Positions 41,275 through 51,114 of a stretch of 64,000 nucleotides of DNA are shown piece after piece. The stretch comes from Paenibacillus dakarensis (GTDB taxonomy: Bacteria > Bacillota > Bacilli > Paenibacillales > Paenibacillaceae). Numbering within the stretch: position 1 is the first letter of the stretch; every line of letters starts with the position of its first letter. The translations under genes and the position numbers were made by a program. The stretch lies in the NCBI RefSeq assembly GCF_001373415.1, contig NZ_CDSE01000007.1, forward strand, positions 124,001-188,000, in the 5' to 3' direction. Below the pieces are notes generated by a model, which saw only the letters and a program-made list of their open reading frames with translations, had not been told where the DNA came from and did not search any database.

Positions 41275-41718
41275 ATGTTTGATTTGATTCCTTTTGGAGC
41301 AAGACGCCGGGACGATGCGTTCGGGCAGATGATGAAGTCGTTCAATGACGTGTTCAGTGAGGACTGGTTTGCACCGTTTAAAAGTTCTCTGACGTCATTC
41401 AAAACTGACATTCGCGAAACGGAGAAGGCATATCTTGTAGAGGCAGAGCTTCCCGGATTCAGCAAGGACGACATCGAGATCAGTTATGCTGACCCTTACT
41501 TGACGATTAAAGCCGTACGCAAGGAAGACAACAAACTTGAAAATGAGGATCAGCAGATTATACGCAGTGAACGCAGCTACGGTGAATATGTGCGCCGGTT
41601 CATAGTCCAAAGCATCAACCCGGACGGTATTTCGGCATCGCTCAAGGATGGTCTGCTGAAGCTGGAAGTGCCAAAACAGCCGGACACCGGCATCAAGCGC
41701 ATTCAAATTAATGATTAA
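41275..41718 (+). CDS. Hsp20-family small heat-shock protein
   Basis: 147 residues from the second of two ATGs, with AAAGGGGTTG upstream. The alpha-crystallin domain runs from about 45 to 135 (FKTDIRETEKAYLVEAELPGFSKDDIEISY, then LKDGLLKLEVPK), with the A-x-x-x-n-G-x-L signature as ASLKDGLLKL and a C-terminal IQI anchor for oligomer formation. It is an ATP-independent holdase in the cytoplasm. Two perfect CtsR boxes and a near-consensus promoter place it in the CtsR regulon. Confidence 0.95.
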   Translation: MFDLIPFGARRRDDAFGQMMKSFNDVFSEDWFAPFKSSLTSFKTDIRETEKAYLVEAELPGFSKDDIEISYADPYLTIKAVRKEDNKLENEDQQIIRSERSYGEYVRRFIVQSINPDGISASLKDGLLKLEVPKQPDTGIKRIQIND

Positions 41719-41756
41719 TTAATACACCATTTCAGCTTAAAAGCAGTATGATATCA

Positions 41757-41798
41757 CACTGCCAAAAGCGCTCCCGGGCGCTTTTGGCAGTGTTTTTG
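41757..41798 (+). terminator. Terminator of hsp20
   Basis: CACTGCCAAAAGCGC pairs with GCGCTTTTGGCAGTG, followed by TTTTTG. Confidence 0.9.
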
Positions 41799-41848
41799 TG
41801 TTTACATAAACGAAAAAAGCCTGCCTCTCTCCATATAAATTCTAATGT

Positions 41849-41878
41849 AAGAACCCTGACCTATCAGGCCAGGGTTCT
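41849..41878 (-). terminator. Terminator on the minus strand
   Basis: AGAACCCTGGCC-TGATA-GGTCAGGGTTCT lies just after the GGDEF remnant, read on the minus strand. Confidence 0.65.
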
Positions 41879-41881
41879 TGT

Positions 41882-42079
41882 CTACCAGGCAGTAACCACC
41901 TGGTTTTTGCCCGTCTTTTTTGCCATGATTTCTGCTTCATCCGCTAATCGAATCAGCTCCGTTGGTGTGGAGACATCGCTCAAGAAAAGAGAGGAGACAC
42001 CAATGCTGGCTGAGACCCTATAGGGGCGGCCTTCTGACAGCTCCCCGATTCTCTTGCGAAGCTGTTCGGCTATCCGCAT
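41882..42079 (-). pseudogene. C-terminal remnant of a GGDEF domain gene
   Basis: 65 codons encode MRIAEQLRKRIGE, then RVSASIGVS, LIRLADEAEIMAKKTGKNQV, the last third of a diguanylate cyclase domain. The active-site GGDEF motif and everything before it are missing, so it cannot be active. The small gene at 42119-42340 lies just upstream, where the rest of the gene would have been. Confidence 0.8.
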
Positions 42080-42118
42080 TGCGAGCGGGCCGCAGGTTTT
42101 ACTGGTTATTTTAAAGGG

Positions 42119-42340
42119 TTATTCGTCCTCAGGAATGCTCTCAATCGCGGTGAAAAATACATCCCAAAGCTCCATGCCAAACTGTTCCTTTATATAATCG
42201 CAGATTCGCTCTAATTCTTCCTCAAGGTCATACTCCAGGCATGCACGCCCCTCGCACCATAATACCCTGCACTTGAAATGCTGCTTGATCTGCTCAATCA
42301 CATAATCCTGCTCTACGCATTCACGGACAGTGACGGTCAT
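42119..42340 (-). CDS. Small acidic protein of unknown function
   Basis: 73 residues from ATG 42340 (GTG 42349 is an alternative). It contains two central Cys residues (RVLWCEGRACLEYD) after an N-terminal one, and a long acidic helix LEEELERICDYIKEQFGMELWDVFF. I recognise no family. A weak AAGGAT site precedes it. It is transcribed toward the GGDEF remnant. Confidence 0.5.
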   Translation of the reverse strand: MTVTVRECVEQDYVIEQIKQHFKCRVLWCEGRACLEYDLEEELERICDYIKEQFGMELWDVFFTAIESIPEDE

Positions 42341-42632
42341 TCCTCTCACATCCTTACCTTCTACAATCTTCCGGTTTGATCGTCGTTACCTCTATTATTC
42401 AAATTTTAAATATATTTTCGACGACATTTGTCACACAGGGAGTGGGCAGGCGCAATCTGTCATTTCCACTCAAATAAAGTCATATTCCACGATTAGAGTT
42501 ATAACCTCTATTCGACATGCTTTGAGTATAAAATAGGTAATATTGTTGATACATAGGAGATTGTATGGTACAGTTATCCTGTTTTTCCTCTATATTTAGT
42601 TCAATAGGCTTAAGTCAAAAGGAGGAAGTTTC

Positions 42633-44792
42633 TTGTTTTGTTCAAAGTGCGGTGCTTCTGTCTCTTCTGAGGCAGGATTTTGTGGTGCTTGTGGAAATGC
42701 GATTCATAAGAATAAATCAGAGATAGAAGTTCTACCCGTAAAGGTAGAACAGGATAATTCGGAAGTCTCTGCAACGAGCGAAATTGCTGTTCAGCATGAA
42801 CCGGTTTTACCGGGATTGACCGGTGGGGGCGAGGAGGTACGGTACCTTAAGTTTTTGAAGCGCTATCGGACTGCCTTTGCAGGAGTATTAGGAGCGGCTA
42901 TTCTAGCAGCTGTGCTTTATTTTGCGGTTATGCCGTTACTCTTTCAGGAAAAAGAAGAGCCTGTTATATTTATGGGCAATAATGAACTGTTTCTTCATAT
43001 ACCAAGTCAGAAGGAGCCGGTTGAGCTTAGTAGAAGGCTGCTCGTTGATGATGAGGATGAAGAAGAATGGGATAATTACGGGTCATATTATGGATATAAT
43101 CAGATGATAGGTCAAATCGTTAAGATTAGTGAAGATAAAAGCAAGCTTTTCTTTATTAATCGTATTAAAAATGAAGGAACAGCTAATCTCTATTATCGCG
43201 ATTTGAAGAAGAAGGCATCGAGTTGGAAGGATGAGCAGGCTGTGAATCTGGCCACCAATATTTCCAGCCTGGAGGGAAACGGATTTACGATTAGCAGCAC
43301 CGGCCAAGAGGTTTTGTATGTGAAGAGGAATAATGACGAATACAAAGGTAAACTTTATTTGCACAATTTGTCGGACGAAACCGTCATTGACACACGTGTA
43401 ACGAACTATTGGTACGCTGATGCGAAATCTGTAATCTACTATACGAAGAGAGACGATAACGAAGAACAAAACCTGTATGTCGTTAATACCAGTAAACTTG
43501 ATGATAAGATAAAGGTTGATTCTAACGTAAACAATATTGTCCAATTCGATTCATCCAATGGGAATATATACTACACCAAAAATGACAGCAGCAAGAATGT
43601 CAATTCACAGACTCTGTACAGCAAAGAGTTGAATGAGGATAAGGAGAAGCTAATATCCAATATTGACAGCATCGTATCGGATATTAAGAATAAACAGTTT
43701 TACTATACGGTAGCTGAAGAAAAGGAATTTGAACTCTATTCTTTGGTAGAGGATGATATGGCGGAAAGCGATGGTGACATTGCAGAGCCGTTATTATCGG
43801 ATTATGAGTCGTTAGTAAATACACCGTATACAGACTATTGGTCGGGTGAAACATATTATGAAGAAGAGCTCGTGACAGATTACGATTCATATAACATCGC
43901 ATATGACATATATTCAGCCAAAATGTCGAGAGATCAGCTTCGACAATCGCTGAAGGAGGAATCAGTCTATGATGTATCTTTATCGCTCTATTTGTTTAGT
44001 GAGGGTAAAGCGAATAAAGTAACAGATGGGTACTACTCCAATTCTTTTAATGATCCGGGTGTAAAGACTATTTTTTATAGTAAAAATGAACGCGGCTCCA
44101 TGAAGAAGTTATATCTATCCGAGATTGGGGGTGCAGAGGAGGTCCGCTCCGAGTATGAGCAGCGGTTAATGCAATCTACGGTTACTTATATGTCCAGCGG
44201 TCAAGTACATGATACGAGTTTCCTGAAAGAAGGAACTGCCATGTCAATGGCTGTGCTGTCATCTGATGAAAAGCAGCTATACTTTATCGAAAGTACAGAG
44301 TCGAATAATGAGCTGGTCTCCTATGAAATCATAGACGGCAAACCAACGAACCGGAAGCGTCTGGATGAGGATGTTGAATACTTTAATTACATTCCAACAG
44401 ACTCAACCTTGTTCTACTATAAAGAAGTTCATGATGATGCAGGAGAGCTGTATCAATATGCTGATGGTGAGAGCAAACGAATATCTATTGATGTTAAACT
44501 TGGCTATACGACTTATTATCCTGAAGATAAAACGCTTCTTTATATGAAGGATTATTATGATCAAGATGGAACAGGCGATGTGTATAGATATAAGAATAAA
44601 GAATCCGTTAAAATAGCTGGCGATGCAGGAGCTTATTATTATAATGGACCCACGGAGCTTTATTATTTAGATCATCTTGAATCAGATCGGACTTATGGAA
44701 AACTTAATAAATATGAAGATAAAGGCAAGTCTGTGGAGATCTCTGATCGGGTATATTCGATGTTTTCTCCCGTGCATCGATTTAATTTTTGA
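42633..44792 (+). CDS. Zinc-ribbon membrane protein with beta-propeller-like exterior
   Basis: 719 residues from TTG 42633 (AAAGGAGGAAG upstream). The N-terminus FCSKCGASVSSEAGFCGACGNAI is a four-Cys zinc ribbon in the cytoplasm. A single membrane helix at about residues 80-104 follows a basic stretch, and the remaining 600 residues lie outside, with many repeats of the kind LYYRDLKKK, LYLHNLSDE, NIYYTKND, ELYSLVEDD, a DUF5050/propeller pattern. This topology (zinc ribbon in, sensor out) resembles TcaA/YvbJ-type wall-stress proteins. Function is not established. Confidence 0.7.
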   Translation: MFCSKCGASVSSEAGFCGACGNAIHKNKSEIEVLPVKVEQDNSEVSATSEIAVQHEPVLPGLTGGGEEVRYLKFLKRYRTAFAGVLGAAILAAVLYFAVMPLLFQEKEEPVIFMGNNELFLHIPSQKEPVELSRRLLVDDEDEEEWDNYGSYYGYNQMIGQIVKISEDKSKLFFINRIKNEGTANLYYRDLKKKASSWKDEQAVNLATNISSLEGNGFTISSTGQEVLYVKRNNDEYKGKLYLHNLSDETVIDTRVTNYWYADAKSVIYYTKRDDNEEQNLYVVNTSKLDDKIKVDSNVNNIVQFDSSNGNIYYTKNDSSKNVNSQTLYSKELNEDKEKLISNIDSIVSDIKNKQFYYTVAEEKEFELYSLVEDDMAESDGDIAEPLLSDYESLVNTPYTDYWSGETYYEEELVTDYDSYNIAYDIYSAKMSRDQLRQSLKEESVYDVSLSLYLFSEGKANKVTDGYYSNSFNDPGVKTIFYSKNERGSMKKLYLSEIGGAEEVRSEYEQRLMQSTVTYMSSGQVHDTSFLKEGTAMSMAVLSSDEKQLYFIESTESNNELVSYEIIDGKPTNRKRLDEDVEYFNYIPTDSTLFYYKEVHDDAGELYQYADGESKRISIDVKLGYTTYYPEDKTLLYMKDYYDQDGTGDVYRYKNKESVKIAGDAGAYYYNGPTELYYLDHLESDRTYGKLNKYEDKGKSVEISDRVYSMFSPVHRFNF

Positions 44793-44805
44793 AATAGAGT
44801 ATCTT

Positions 44806-44840
44806 GAAAACGACCGAATCAGGGTCGTTTTCTTTTATTT
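44806..44840 (+). terminator. Terminator of the zinc-ribbon protein gene
   Basis: GAAAACGACC-(7)-GGTCGTTTTC followed by TTTTATTT. Confidence 0.85.
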
Positions 44841-44979
44841 ATTAACGGTGAATATGACCATCTCGGACAAATCGGAGGCTGGACCCGGGAGTGTTCAGGG
44901 TATTATTACCATATTAATAAGGTATCTATATATACCCAGGCATGCTATACTCAGTATATCGAAATAGTCACCTAACGAA

Positions 44980-45047
44980 TTCACATAGCGTAGAGGGTTA
45001 TTATTGAAGAAGTCATAACCTTGTACCATATGTGAATTTTTATTTTT
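44980..45047 (+). promoter_or_regulatory. Structured cold-shock leader, copy 2
   Basis: TTCACATA (44980-44987) pairs with TATGTGAA (45029-45036). The conserved interior TAGAGGGTTATTATT and TAACCTTGTACCAT matches copy 1, and TTTTTATTTTT follows. A TATACT at 44946-44951 is a possible -10 box. The remaining bases 44841-44940 show nothing clear. Confidence 0.65.
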
Positions 45048-45160
45048 CAAGAGATTTTGCAAGAGATTTTTTAGGGATAAAATTGACATGTAATAAGTAT
45101 TTGTAAAAGATCTAACAAGAGTTTTCAGATGCTTAAATTTAAATTAGGTGGTAATGAATG

Positions 45161-45361
45161 ATGGAAACAGGAACAGTGAAATGGTTTAACGCAGAAAAAG
45201 GATTTGGCTTTATCGAGATCGAGGGCGGCAACGATGTATTTGTACATTTCAGCGCAATCGTAGGAGATGGCTACAAGTCACTTGATGAAGGCGATCGCGT
45301 CGAGTTCAATATCGTGGAAGGCCAACGCGGCCCGCAAGCTGAGAACGTAGTTAAGCTTTAA
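45161..45361 (+). CDS. Cold-shock protein, CspA/CspB family, second copy
   Basis: 66 residues from the second of two adjacent ATGs, with AGGTGG upstream. The motifs [13 protein letters not shown] and VFVHFSAI are intact. It is about 85% identical to the product of 35414-35614. The matched leader suggests that the two genes share their control. A terminator follows. Confidence 0.95.
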   Translation: METGTVKWFNAEKGFGFIEIEGGNDVFVHFSAIVGDGYKSLDEGDRVEFNIVEGQRGPQAENVVKL

Positions 45362-45376
45362 TAGACAACGATTAAC

Positions 45377-45410
45377 AAAAGCCGCAGTCCTCAGACTGCG
45401 GCTTTTGTGT
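45377..45410 (+). terminator. Terminator of cold-shock gene 2
   Basis: AAAAGCCGCAGTC-CTCA-GACTGCGGCTTTT. Confidence 0.9.
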
Positions 45411-45433
45411 TTATACATAACCCTATACACTAA

Positions 45434-45466
45434 AGAACCTTCCCGCATTAGCGGGAAGGTTCTTGT
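45434..45466. terminator. Second hairpin facing the amidase gene
   Basis: AGAACCTTCCCGC-ATTA-GCGGGAAGGTTCT, probably bidirectional between the convergent cold-shock and amidase genes. Confidence 0.8.
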
Positions 45467-45516
45467 TCCATGCAAAAGTAAAAGGGAGAATGAGCCTTTG
45501 CACGGGTGCAACGTTG

Positions 45517-47139
45517 TTATTGTGTCAATTGTGGTGTGTTTACAGGAACGACTCTGGCATGAGCAGCTTGCTCGAAGGAATAAGCAAGGTCAAGCAGCTT
45601 CTGTTCGCTGTACGCTGTACCAAGGAAGGAAATACCGGCAGGAACGCCTGCTTCCACAACCCCAGCAGGTACAGTTACTTCAGGGAATCCTGTAGCAGAT
45701 GCTACATAGCTTGCAGCATAAGTATCGTATGCGTTGCAGACATATGTAGGATCTTCCTTGTCAAAACGGTTGGAAGCAGGGCAAGACATCGTAGGGAAGA
45801 CGATCGCATCCAGATTGTTTTCCTTCATGATTTTTTCGATTTCTTTACGAGTCTTCGGAATTTCTTTATTCACGATGTTGTTATATTCCTTGGAATACAA
45901 TTTATCCGCTTCGGCCAAGGTTGTCTTCAGGCCTTCCAGGCGTGCAGGGTTTACAGGTGTATCCGAGTTCATTACTTCAGGAGACTCACTGATATCGATG
46001 ACTTCCTGCAGAGTTTTAGGTCCGTTTCCTGGAACGGTGCTTAAGTATTTTTCGAATTGGCTCTTGAATTCCATATCGCCAACCGGTCCAAGCACTGGAG
46101 TCCAGAGGTATTTGGTTTGTTCGGAGAAGGACACAGGAACAACAGTGGTGCCCTTATGCAGCATAGTAATAATCGCTTGGTTTGTAATGGCGTCGATTTC
46201 TTCATTATCTCCAAAGAAATCTGTTGCGACACCGATACGCGCGGTTTCAAGAGAAGAAGCATTCAGCGTTTTAGCGTAATCCTGAACATGCTTGTCTGCA
46301 GATTTTGTAGCTTCATCTGCGCTATCTGTTCCAGCCATGGTTGAGAGCAGGATGCTTGCATCCTTTACACTGCGTGCCATAGGGCCAGTTACATCCAGGG
46401 AAAGAGAGGAAGGAACAACTCCGCCGCGGCTGGTCAATCCCAGTGTCGGTCTGATTCCTACAAGACCTGTAACATTCGCAGGACCTCTAACAGAACCGGA
46501 AGTATCTGTTCCAAGTCCGAACACAGCGAAATTCGCTGCTACCGCTGCAGCGCTGCCGCTGCTTGAGCCCGATGCATCACGGTTCAGGTTGTAAGGGTTG
46601 ATTGTCAAGCCGCCCATGGAGCTGTAACCGAGTCTGCCAAAGGAAGCAGCGAGCTCGGACATATTTGTTTTTGCGATGACAATTGCACCAGCATCAATCA
46701 GCTTTTGTACGGTGTATGCGTTCTTAGCTGGATAGATATCCTTCAGCGCTGCAGAGCCGGCAGTTGTTGGCATGCCAACAACGTCATAGTTATCCTTTAC
46801 GACAAAAGGAATACCATGAAGTTGGCCTCTTGGTCCTTGCGTTTTGCGCTCGGCATCCAGAGCTTTTGCCGTTTTAAGAGCGTTTTCGTTAATGGAAATA
46901 ATAGAGTTGATAGCCGGGCCTTGCTTATCAAAGGCATCAATACGTTTCAAATAGTATTCAACCAATTCTTCCGAAGTGATTTGTCCGTTGTTTAAAGCAG
47001 TTGAAATTTCTTCAATGCTTTTCTCAAAGGGATCAAACCCTGTTTTTCCCGCTTCGGCATTTGCCTGATTCCACGGGAACATAGAAATGACCAGCACAAT
47101 CGCTAGTAAAGCATTCAAATTAAATAGTTTCTTTCTCAA
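45517..47139 (-). CDS. Secreted amidase of the amidase-signature family
   Basis: 540 residues from TTG 47139 (AGGAGG upstream). A signal peptide ends near NQANAEA. The catalytic Ser-cisSer-Lys triad is visible: Lys115 in FVVKDN, the cis-Ser in the GSSSGS loop at 191-196 and the nucleophile Ser216 in TDTSGSVRGP. The C-terminus has VTVPAG and GVPAGISFLGTAYSEQKLLDLAYSFEQA, as in GatA-like amidases. Length and signal peptide distinguish it from GatA itself. It probably hydrolyses amides outside the cell. Substrate unknown. Confidence 0.9.
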   Translation of the reverse strand: MRKKLFNLNALLAIVLVISMFPWNQANAEAGKTGFDPFEKSIEEISTALNNGQITSEELVEYYLKRIDAFDKQGPAINSIISINENALKTAKALDAERKTQGPRGQLHGIPFVVKDNYDVVGMPTTAGSAALKDIYPAKNAYTVQKLIDAGAIVIAKTNMSELAASFGRLGYSSMGGLTINPYNLNRDASGSSSGSAAAVAANFAVFGLGTDTSGSVRGPANVTGLVGIRPTLGLTSRGGVVPSSLSLDVTGPMARSVKDASILLSTMAGTDSADEATKSADKHVQDYAKTLNASSLETARIGVATDFFGDNEEIDAITNQAIITMLHKGTTVVPVSFSEQTKYLWTPVLGPVGDMEFKSQFEKYLSTVPGNGPKTLQEVIDISESPEVMNSDTPVNPARLEGLKTTLAEADKLYSKEYNNIVNKEIPKTRKEIEKIMKENNLDAIVFPTMSCPASNRFDKEDPTYVCNAYDTYAASYVASATGFPEVTVPAGVVEAGVPAGISFLGTAYSEQKLLDLAYSFEQAAHARVVPVNTPQLTQ

Positions 47140-47284
47140 CTGTGGAACCTCCTGATGTCTGTTTATTAGTTCTTATTGCTTACTTATTTCTCCCTCTCCT
47201 ATGTGTATATCGGCAATAGTCCTAAAATTATGAATAGAATCCGACAAAAGTCCTCATTTTTTAGCAAAATAATTCGACATGATA

Positions 47285-47311
47285 TAACAAAAAACGATAT
47301 TTTGCCGATAG
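47285..47311 (+). promoter_or_regulatory. SigD-type promoter of the chemoreceptor gene
   Basis: TAAC (47285-47288), 15-base spacer, GCCGATAG (47304-47311) matches the flagellar/chemotaxis sigma-D consensus TAAA-N15-GCCGATAT closely. Confidence 0.75.
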
Positions 47312-47356
47312 TATGTAAAGACGCATTACAAAGTTCTTAAAAATGGGGGAGACAAC

Positions 47357-49438
47357 TTGAGAAGGAAATTGCAGTGGAACTTAAAGATTCAATTGTTGGT
47401 AACGATGATCGTTCTAGTCCTGCTGTCCACATTATCACTAGGATTCGTAGTGGACCAAAAGGTTACGAGTGATATGGAAAAAAGCTTTTATAAGGCCACA
47501 CATAAGGAAATGAAGCAAGTAAGCAATGCAATGAACTTATATTTTGAAACGGTGAACGAATCGGTTCAATACTTTGCTAATCTGCCCTATGTCAAAAAGG
47601 CTGATAGCTCGATCACCTCTTATGTAGATGTGAAAGGGAAGGATGGAACGATTCAGATGACCCCATCCAAAAAGCCGGGTATGGAATCGCAGATTTACAA
47701 TTCCTATTTAAATTATGCGAAGACACATCCGAATGTAGCTTATATTTATATGGGAACCAAAGATGGCGGATATATACAGTGGCCGGAAGGGACCTCGAAG
47801 GACCAATTTGATCCAAGACCCAGAGCATGGTATACCCAGGCTATTGAACAACCGGATAAGGTGATGCGCTCGGGAGCATATTCAGCTTTTACCACAAATA
47901 CGCCGATTGTCAGCTCTTCCGTTACTATAAAAGACGAGAAGGGGAATATCGTTGGTGTTCAAGGTGTCGATGTAAGCTTGGAATCACTGACCAATATGAT
48001 CAATGATATTAAGATCGGTGATAACGGTTTTGTCATTTTGGCCGATCAAACGGGCACCATTCTGGCACATCCTAGGCAGCCGGAGATGAACTTCAAGACG
48101 TTAAAGGATTTGAATGTGAAGGAGTTTGCCGACATCGATAAAATGGCAGACAAGAATTTTCACATCACCGTGAATGGCAAGCAAGTCCCTGTCAGCGTGT
48201 ATGTTTCCCCCGAAACGGGCTGGAAATATATTGCGATGATGGACAAAGGCGAAATAGATGCTACGGTTAAAGATATCCGAACAATGATCGCCCTCATCAC
48301 ATCCATTATTGCCGTTGTTGCTGTTGGGATCACCCTGCTGGTATCAGGTGCAATTACGAAGCCGATCAAGGCTGTTGTGCAGTATTTGCAGCAGATCGGC
48401 AGTGGTGATCTGGCTACTGAAATACCAGAGGCCATGCTGAGCAGGAAACATGAAGTAGGCGATATGGTCCGGGCTCTGAATGATATGAAACAGGATATGC
48501 AGAATATGATTGGCGGGATTTCCGGTTCAGCGCATACCGTCTCACGGGCAACATTTAGTCTTACAGACAGTTTGGATCAGACTCAGAAGGCTTCTTCACA
48601 AATTACAGAATCGATCATTCAATTATCGACGGCTTCCAGCGATGAAGCGAGTACCGTTATGGCGGGCTCGGAGAAAGTGGATGATCTTGGAGAGTCTATT
48701 GATCAGGTAACTGATTCTACACAGGAAATATTGGCACTTGCTCATCACACCGGGGAGCTGAATCAACGCGGTATAGGCATTGTGCAGGAGCTCGTTGGGC
48801 GCTTTAACAAGACACTGCAATCTTCCGAGGAATCTGCGAAGGCCATTAAGGATGTAAGTGACAGCGCAGGAGAAATCAGCTCCATCCTGATTACAATTCT
48901 AGAGATTTCGAGACAGACTAACTTGCTGGCTCTGAATGCATCCATTGAGGCTGCAAGAGCAGGCGAGCATGGGCGGGGCTTCTCTGTTGTGGCATCCGAG
49001 ATCCGTAAGCTTGCGGAGCAGTCAGCTTCTGCGGTGAATGACATCGGTCATATTATTACGAATGTAAACAATCAGGTGGGAGCTGCAGTTCAATCGATCG
49101 GAACTTCCCGGGAATTGTTTATGGATCAGGAAACGGCCGTTCGGGAAACGGAGTCTATCTTTAACGAAATTATGGAGTCTGTAGACAGCCAGACGAATAA
49201 AGCAGGCCAGGTGGACGAATATATTCAATTGATGATTGAAAAGCGTAATGAACTTATGGATGTCTTTACGAACATTTCCGCTATTACAGAGGAAAATGCT
49301 GCGATTACCCAGGATGTATCCGCTGCGGCTGAGGAGCAGCTCGCTACGATGGATGATGTAGCAAGCTATTTGTCCAAGTTAAGCGAGCTTTCCAAGGATC
49401 TGGAGGATAACATCAAGAAGTTCAATATTAACAAGTAA
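47357..49438 (+). CDS. Methyl-accepting chemotaxis protein with Cache sensor
   Basis: 693 residues from TTG 47357 (GGGGGAG upstream). First membrane helix about 12-32, extracellular double-Cache domain 35-285 ([26 protein letters not shown] is the dCache_1 ligand-site signature), second helix 300-322, HAMP 323-375, signalling domain 420-690 with the hairpin tip [42 protein letters not shown]. It sends signals to CheA/CheW. An upstream SigD-type promoter fits the motility regulon. dCache_1 receptors often bind amino acids, but the ligand is not decided. Confidence 0.95.
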   Translation: MRRKLQWNLKIQLLVTMIVLVLLSTLSLGFVVDQKVTSDMEKSFYKATHKEMKQVSNAMNLYFETVNESVQYFANLPYVKKADSSITSYVDVKGKDGTIQMTPSKKPGMESQIYNSYLNYAKTHPNVAYIYMGTKDGGYIQWPEGTSKDQFDPRPRAWYTQAIEQPDKVMRSGAYSAFTTNTPIVSSSVTIKDEKGNIVGVQGVDVSLESLTNMINDIKIGDNGFVILADQTGTILAHPRQPEMNFKTLKDLNVKEFADIDKMADKNFHITVNGKQVPVSVYVSPETGWKYIAMMDKGEIDATVKDIRTMIALITSIIAVVAVGITLLVSGAITKPIKAVVQYLQQIGSGDLATEIPEAMLSRKHEVGDMVRALNDMKQDMQNMIGGISGSAHTVSRATFSLTDSLDQTQKASSQITESIIQLSTASSDEASTVMAGSEKVDDLGESIDQVTDSTQEILALAHHTGELNQRGIGIVQELVGRFNKTLQSSEESAKAIKDVSDSAGEISSILITILEISRQTNLLALNASIEAARAGEHGRGFSVVASEIRKLAEQSASAVNDIGHIITNVNNQVGAAVQSIGTSRELFMDQETAVRETESIFNEIMESVDSQTNKAGQVDEYIQLMIEKRNELMDVFTNISAITEENAAITQDVSAAAEEQLATMDDVASYLSKLSELSKDLEDNIKKFNINK

Positions 49439-49496
49439 GCATTTGTGAAGTTTTAATAAGGGGCAAGACTGAACCGCTAATGTTTTGGGCTTGTGT

Positions 49497-49549
49497 AGAG
49501 GGCCGTTCCAACAGTCATCCTAGATGACCAAGGGGCGGCCTCTTTTTTC
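49497..49549 (+). terminator. Terminator of the chemoreceptor gene
   Basis: AGAGGGCCGTTCC pairs with GGGGCGGCCTCT and contains an inner GTCATC-CTA-GATGAC hairpin. Six T's follow. Confidence 0.8.
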
Positions 49550-49609
49550 GTTGAAGGGGATGTCCATTCTGTTTCGGACCTGTGCTTCGATATTTTGTTA
49601 CTCTTCGGA

Positions 49610-50626
49610 TCAATATTTATCCGCTACCGCACCCAAAGTAACGCCTCTTACGTAAGGCTCATCGCTTAATACTCGAAGCTCTTCCGCAGTCCCTGTAACA
49701 ACTACGCCCAAAACACGGATATCACTGGCATCTGGCTTCTCTTTATCTTTCTTTAGGTAGTTGTAGATACGGTTGAAATCATAATGGTGATTTCCCTCCA
49801 GCCGGACTCCCGCTTCTAGTGCGTCCAGGAACTTCTGCTCCGTTACTTCCATTGATGATTCTGATGATAGGTTAATGCCAAAACCATGTACCCATGATTC
49901 TGAGAACGGAGTGGAGTAACTTTTATTTCCGTTTCCATCGATATATGACTCTAAGTATTTTTTATTGTCATACGTGTCTACCCAATACCAGGTTTGGGTT
50001 AGTCCAGGAGGAATTAATTGTTTAACTTCGCTTAACGAGTAATCCTTATCAAAAGAAATGGCCATTTCCACTAGTTTTGCCGGGTTCATCTCCTGAAGCA
50101 GGGGAAGATCGTTGAGAATTTTGTCGTTATAGTCGATGCTCGGTATGTAAAATAACATTTCTCTTTGTCCGCTTAATCCATTGAAGCTGCGGTTATACTC
50201 ATAACTGTTTTCCTGCATGTCGGCATCAGGCACTGAAAGACTTTGATTGATACTTCCAGATAGGGAAGTAAAGCTGAGGAAGGGGAATACATTATATTTC
50301 GTTTCCTTATGTGACCACGGGACAACTGCACCTTCAATGACTTTAGCAGTATAAGTCTGTAGTGTACCAGACAAAAATCCACTGTTGTTCCTTCGAGCGG
50401 TTACCACTTCATTTGGACCTGTGATTTGCATTAGGGCATTTTCACTTTTCGAGACCCGTTCAGCACTCCAGCTCGCTAAATGGGCATTTCCAATCATTGC
50501 TCCAAACAGAACGATGACAGTGACAAGTAGTGATATGATTGTCGTTCGAAAAGTCGATTTCCATTTTGCCCTCTTAATTGCCTTCGTGAAATTGCCTTTA
50601 TCCTGCTGATTAAGAGGATGATTCAT
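49610..50626 (-). CDS. Anti-sigma factor with Sigma_reg domains
   Basis: 338 residues. The cytoplasmic N-terminus (about 1-25) is followed by one membrane helix (27-48) and a large external domain. The motif VSKSENALMQITGPNEVVTARRNNSGFLSGTLQTYTAKVIEGAVVPW and the C-terminal GVRLEGNHHYDFNRIYNYLKKD, RVLGVVVTGTAEELRVL match the sigma-factor regulator N and C domains. The start ATG overlaps the sigma gene stop by three bases, so translation is coupled. It would hold the sigma factor inactive until an envelope signal arrives. Confidence 0.85.
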   Translation of the reverse strand: MNHPLNQQDKGNFTKAIKRAKWKSTFRTTIISLLVTVIVLFGAMIGNAHLASWSAERVSKSENALMQITGPNEVVTARRNNSGFLSGTLQTYTAKVIEGAVVPWSHKETKYNVFPFLSFTSLSGSINQSLSVPDADMQENSYEYNRSFNGLSGQREMLFYIPSIDYNDKILNDLPLLQEMNPAKLVEMAISFDKDYSLSEVKQLIPPGLTQTWYWVDTYDNKKYLESYIDGNGNKSYSTPFSESWVHGFGINLSSESSMEVTEQKFLDALEAGVRLEGNHHYDFNRIYNYLKKDKEKPDASDIRVLGVVVTGTAEELRVLSDEPYVRGVTLGAVADKY

Positions 50627-51114
50627 CCCACTTCACCCCTATACTTTAGTTTAAACTGTTGTCTCGCTTGATAGAGCGCCGCTTTAACATGTTCCATACG
50701 CAAACCGAGCAATTTTCCGATTTCCTTATACGATAGCTCCAGCTCATACTTCATAATGAGAAGCTGCTTATGAAGAGGCATGAGCTGATTTAAAACCGCC
50801 TCAACTTCCTTTTTCTTCTCTAGCAGCAGCAAGGGATCCTCCGGTAATTCGGCAGCTGGAAGGTCCATGGCGTCAATCGGTACGGTAATCCATTTTTTTC
50901 GACGGCAGAGGTCATAATATTGGTTAATTGCTACCTTATACAGCCATGCGCTAAAATTCTTTTCTTCTATGGAGTCCATATATAAAAAGGCTTTGTATAC
51001 CGTATCCTGCACCAAATCCTCTGCATCGGATGGAGAGGCGCCAAGGCGGATTAGGTATTTTCGAATTTCATACAGCTTTGGCTGCAGCAGCTCATAGAGC
51101 TGTTCGGTGTCCAT
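50623..51114 (-). CDS. ECF-type RNA polymerase sigma factor
   Basis: 163 residues from ATG 51114, which has AGGTGGTGGAG upstream. Longer in-frame extensions reach into the promoter. Region 2 is GASPSDAEDLVQDTVYKAFLYMDSIEEKNFSAWLYKVAINQYYDLCRRKK, region 4 is LNQLMPLHKQLLIMKYELELSYKEIGKLLGLRMEHVKAALYQARQQFK. It forms an operon with its anti-sigma factor. A CGTC sequence about 18 bases after GAAATC in the upstream region (minus strand, about 51145-51175) could be an ECF-type autoregulated promoter, at low confidence. Confidence 0.9.
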   Translation of the reverse strand: MDTEQLYELLQPKLYEIRKYLIRLGASPSDAEDLVQDTVYKAFLYMDSIEEKNFSAWLYKVAINQYYDLCRRKKWITVPIDAMDLPAAELPEDPLLLLEKKKEVEAVLNQLMPLHKQLLIMKYELELSYKEIGKLLGLRMEHVKAALYQARQQFKLKYRGEVG

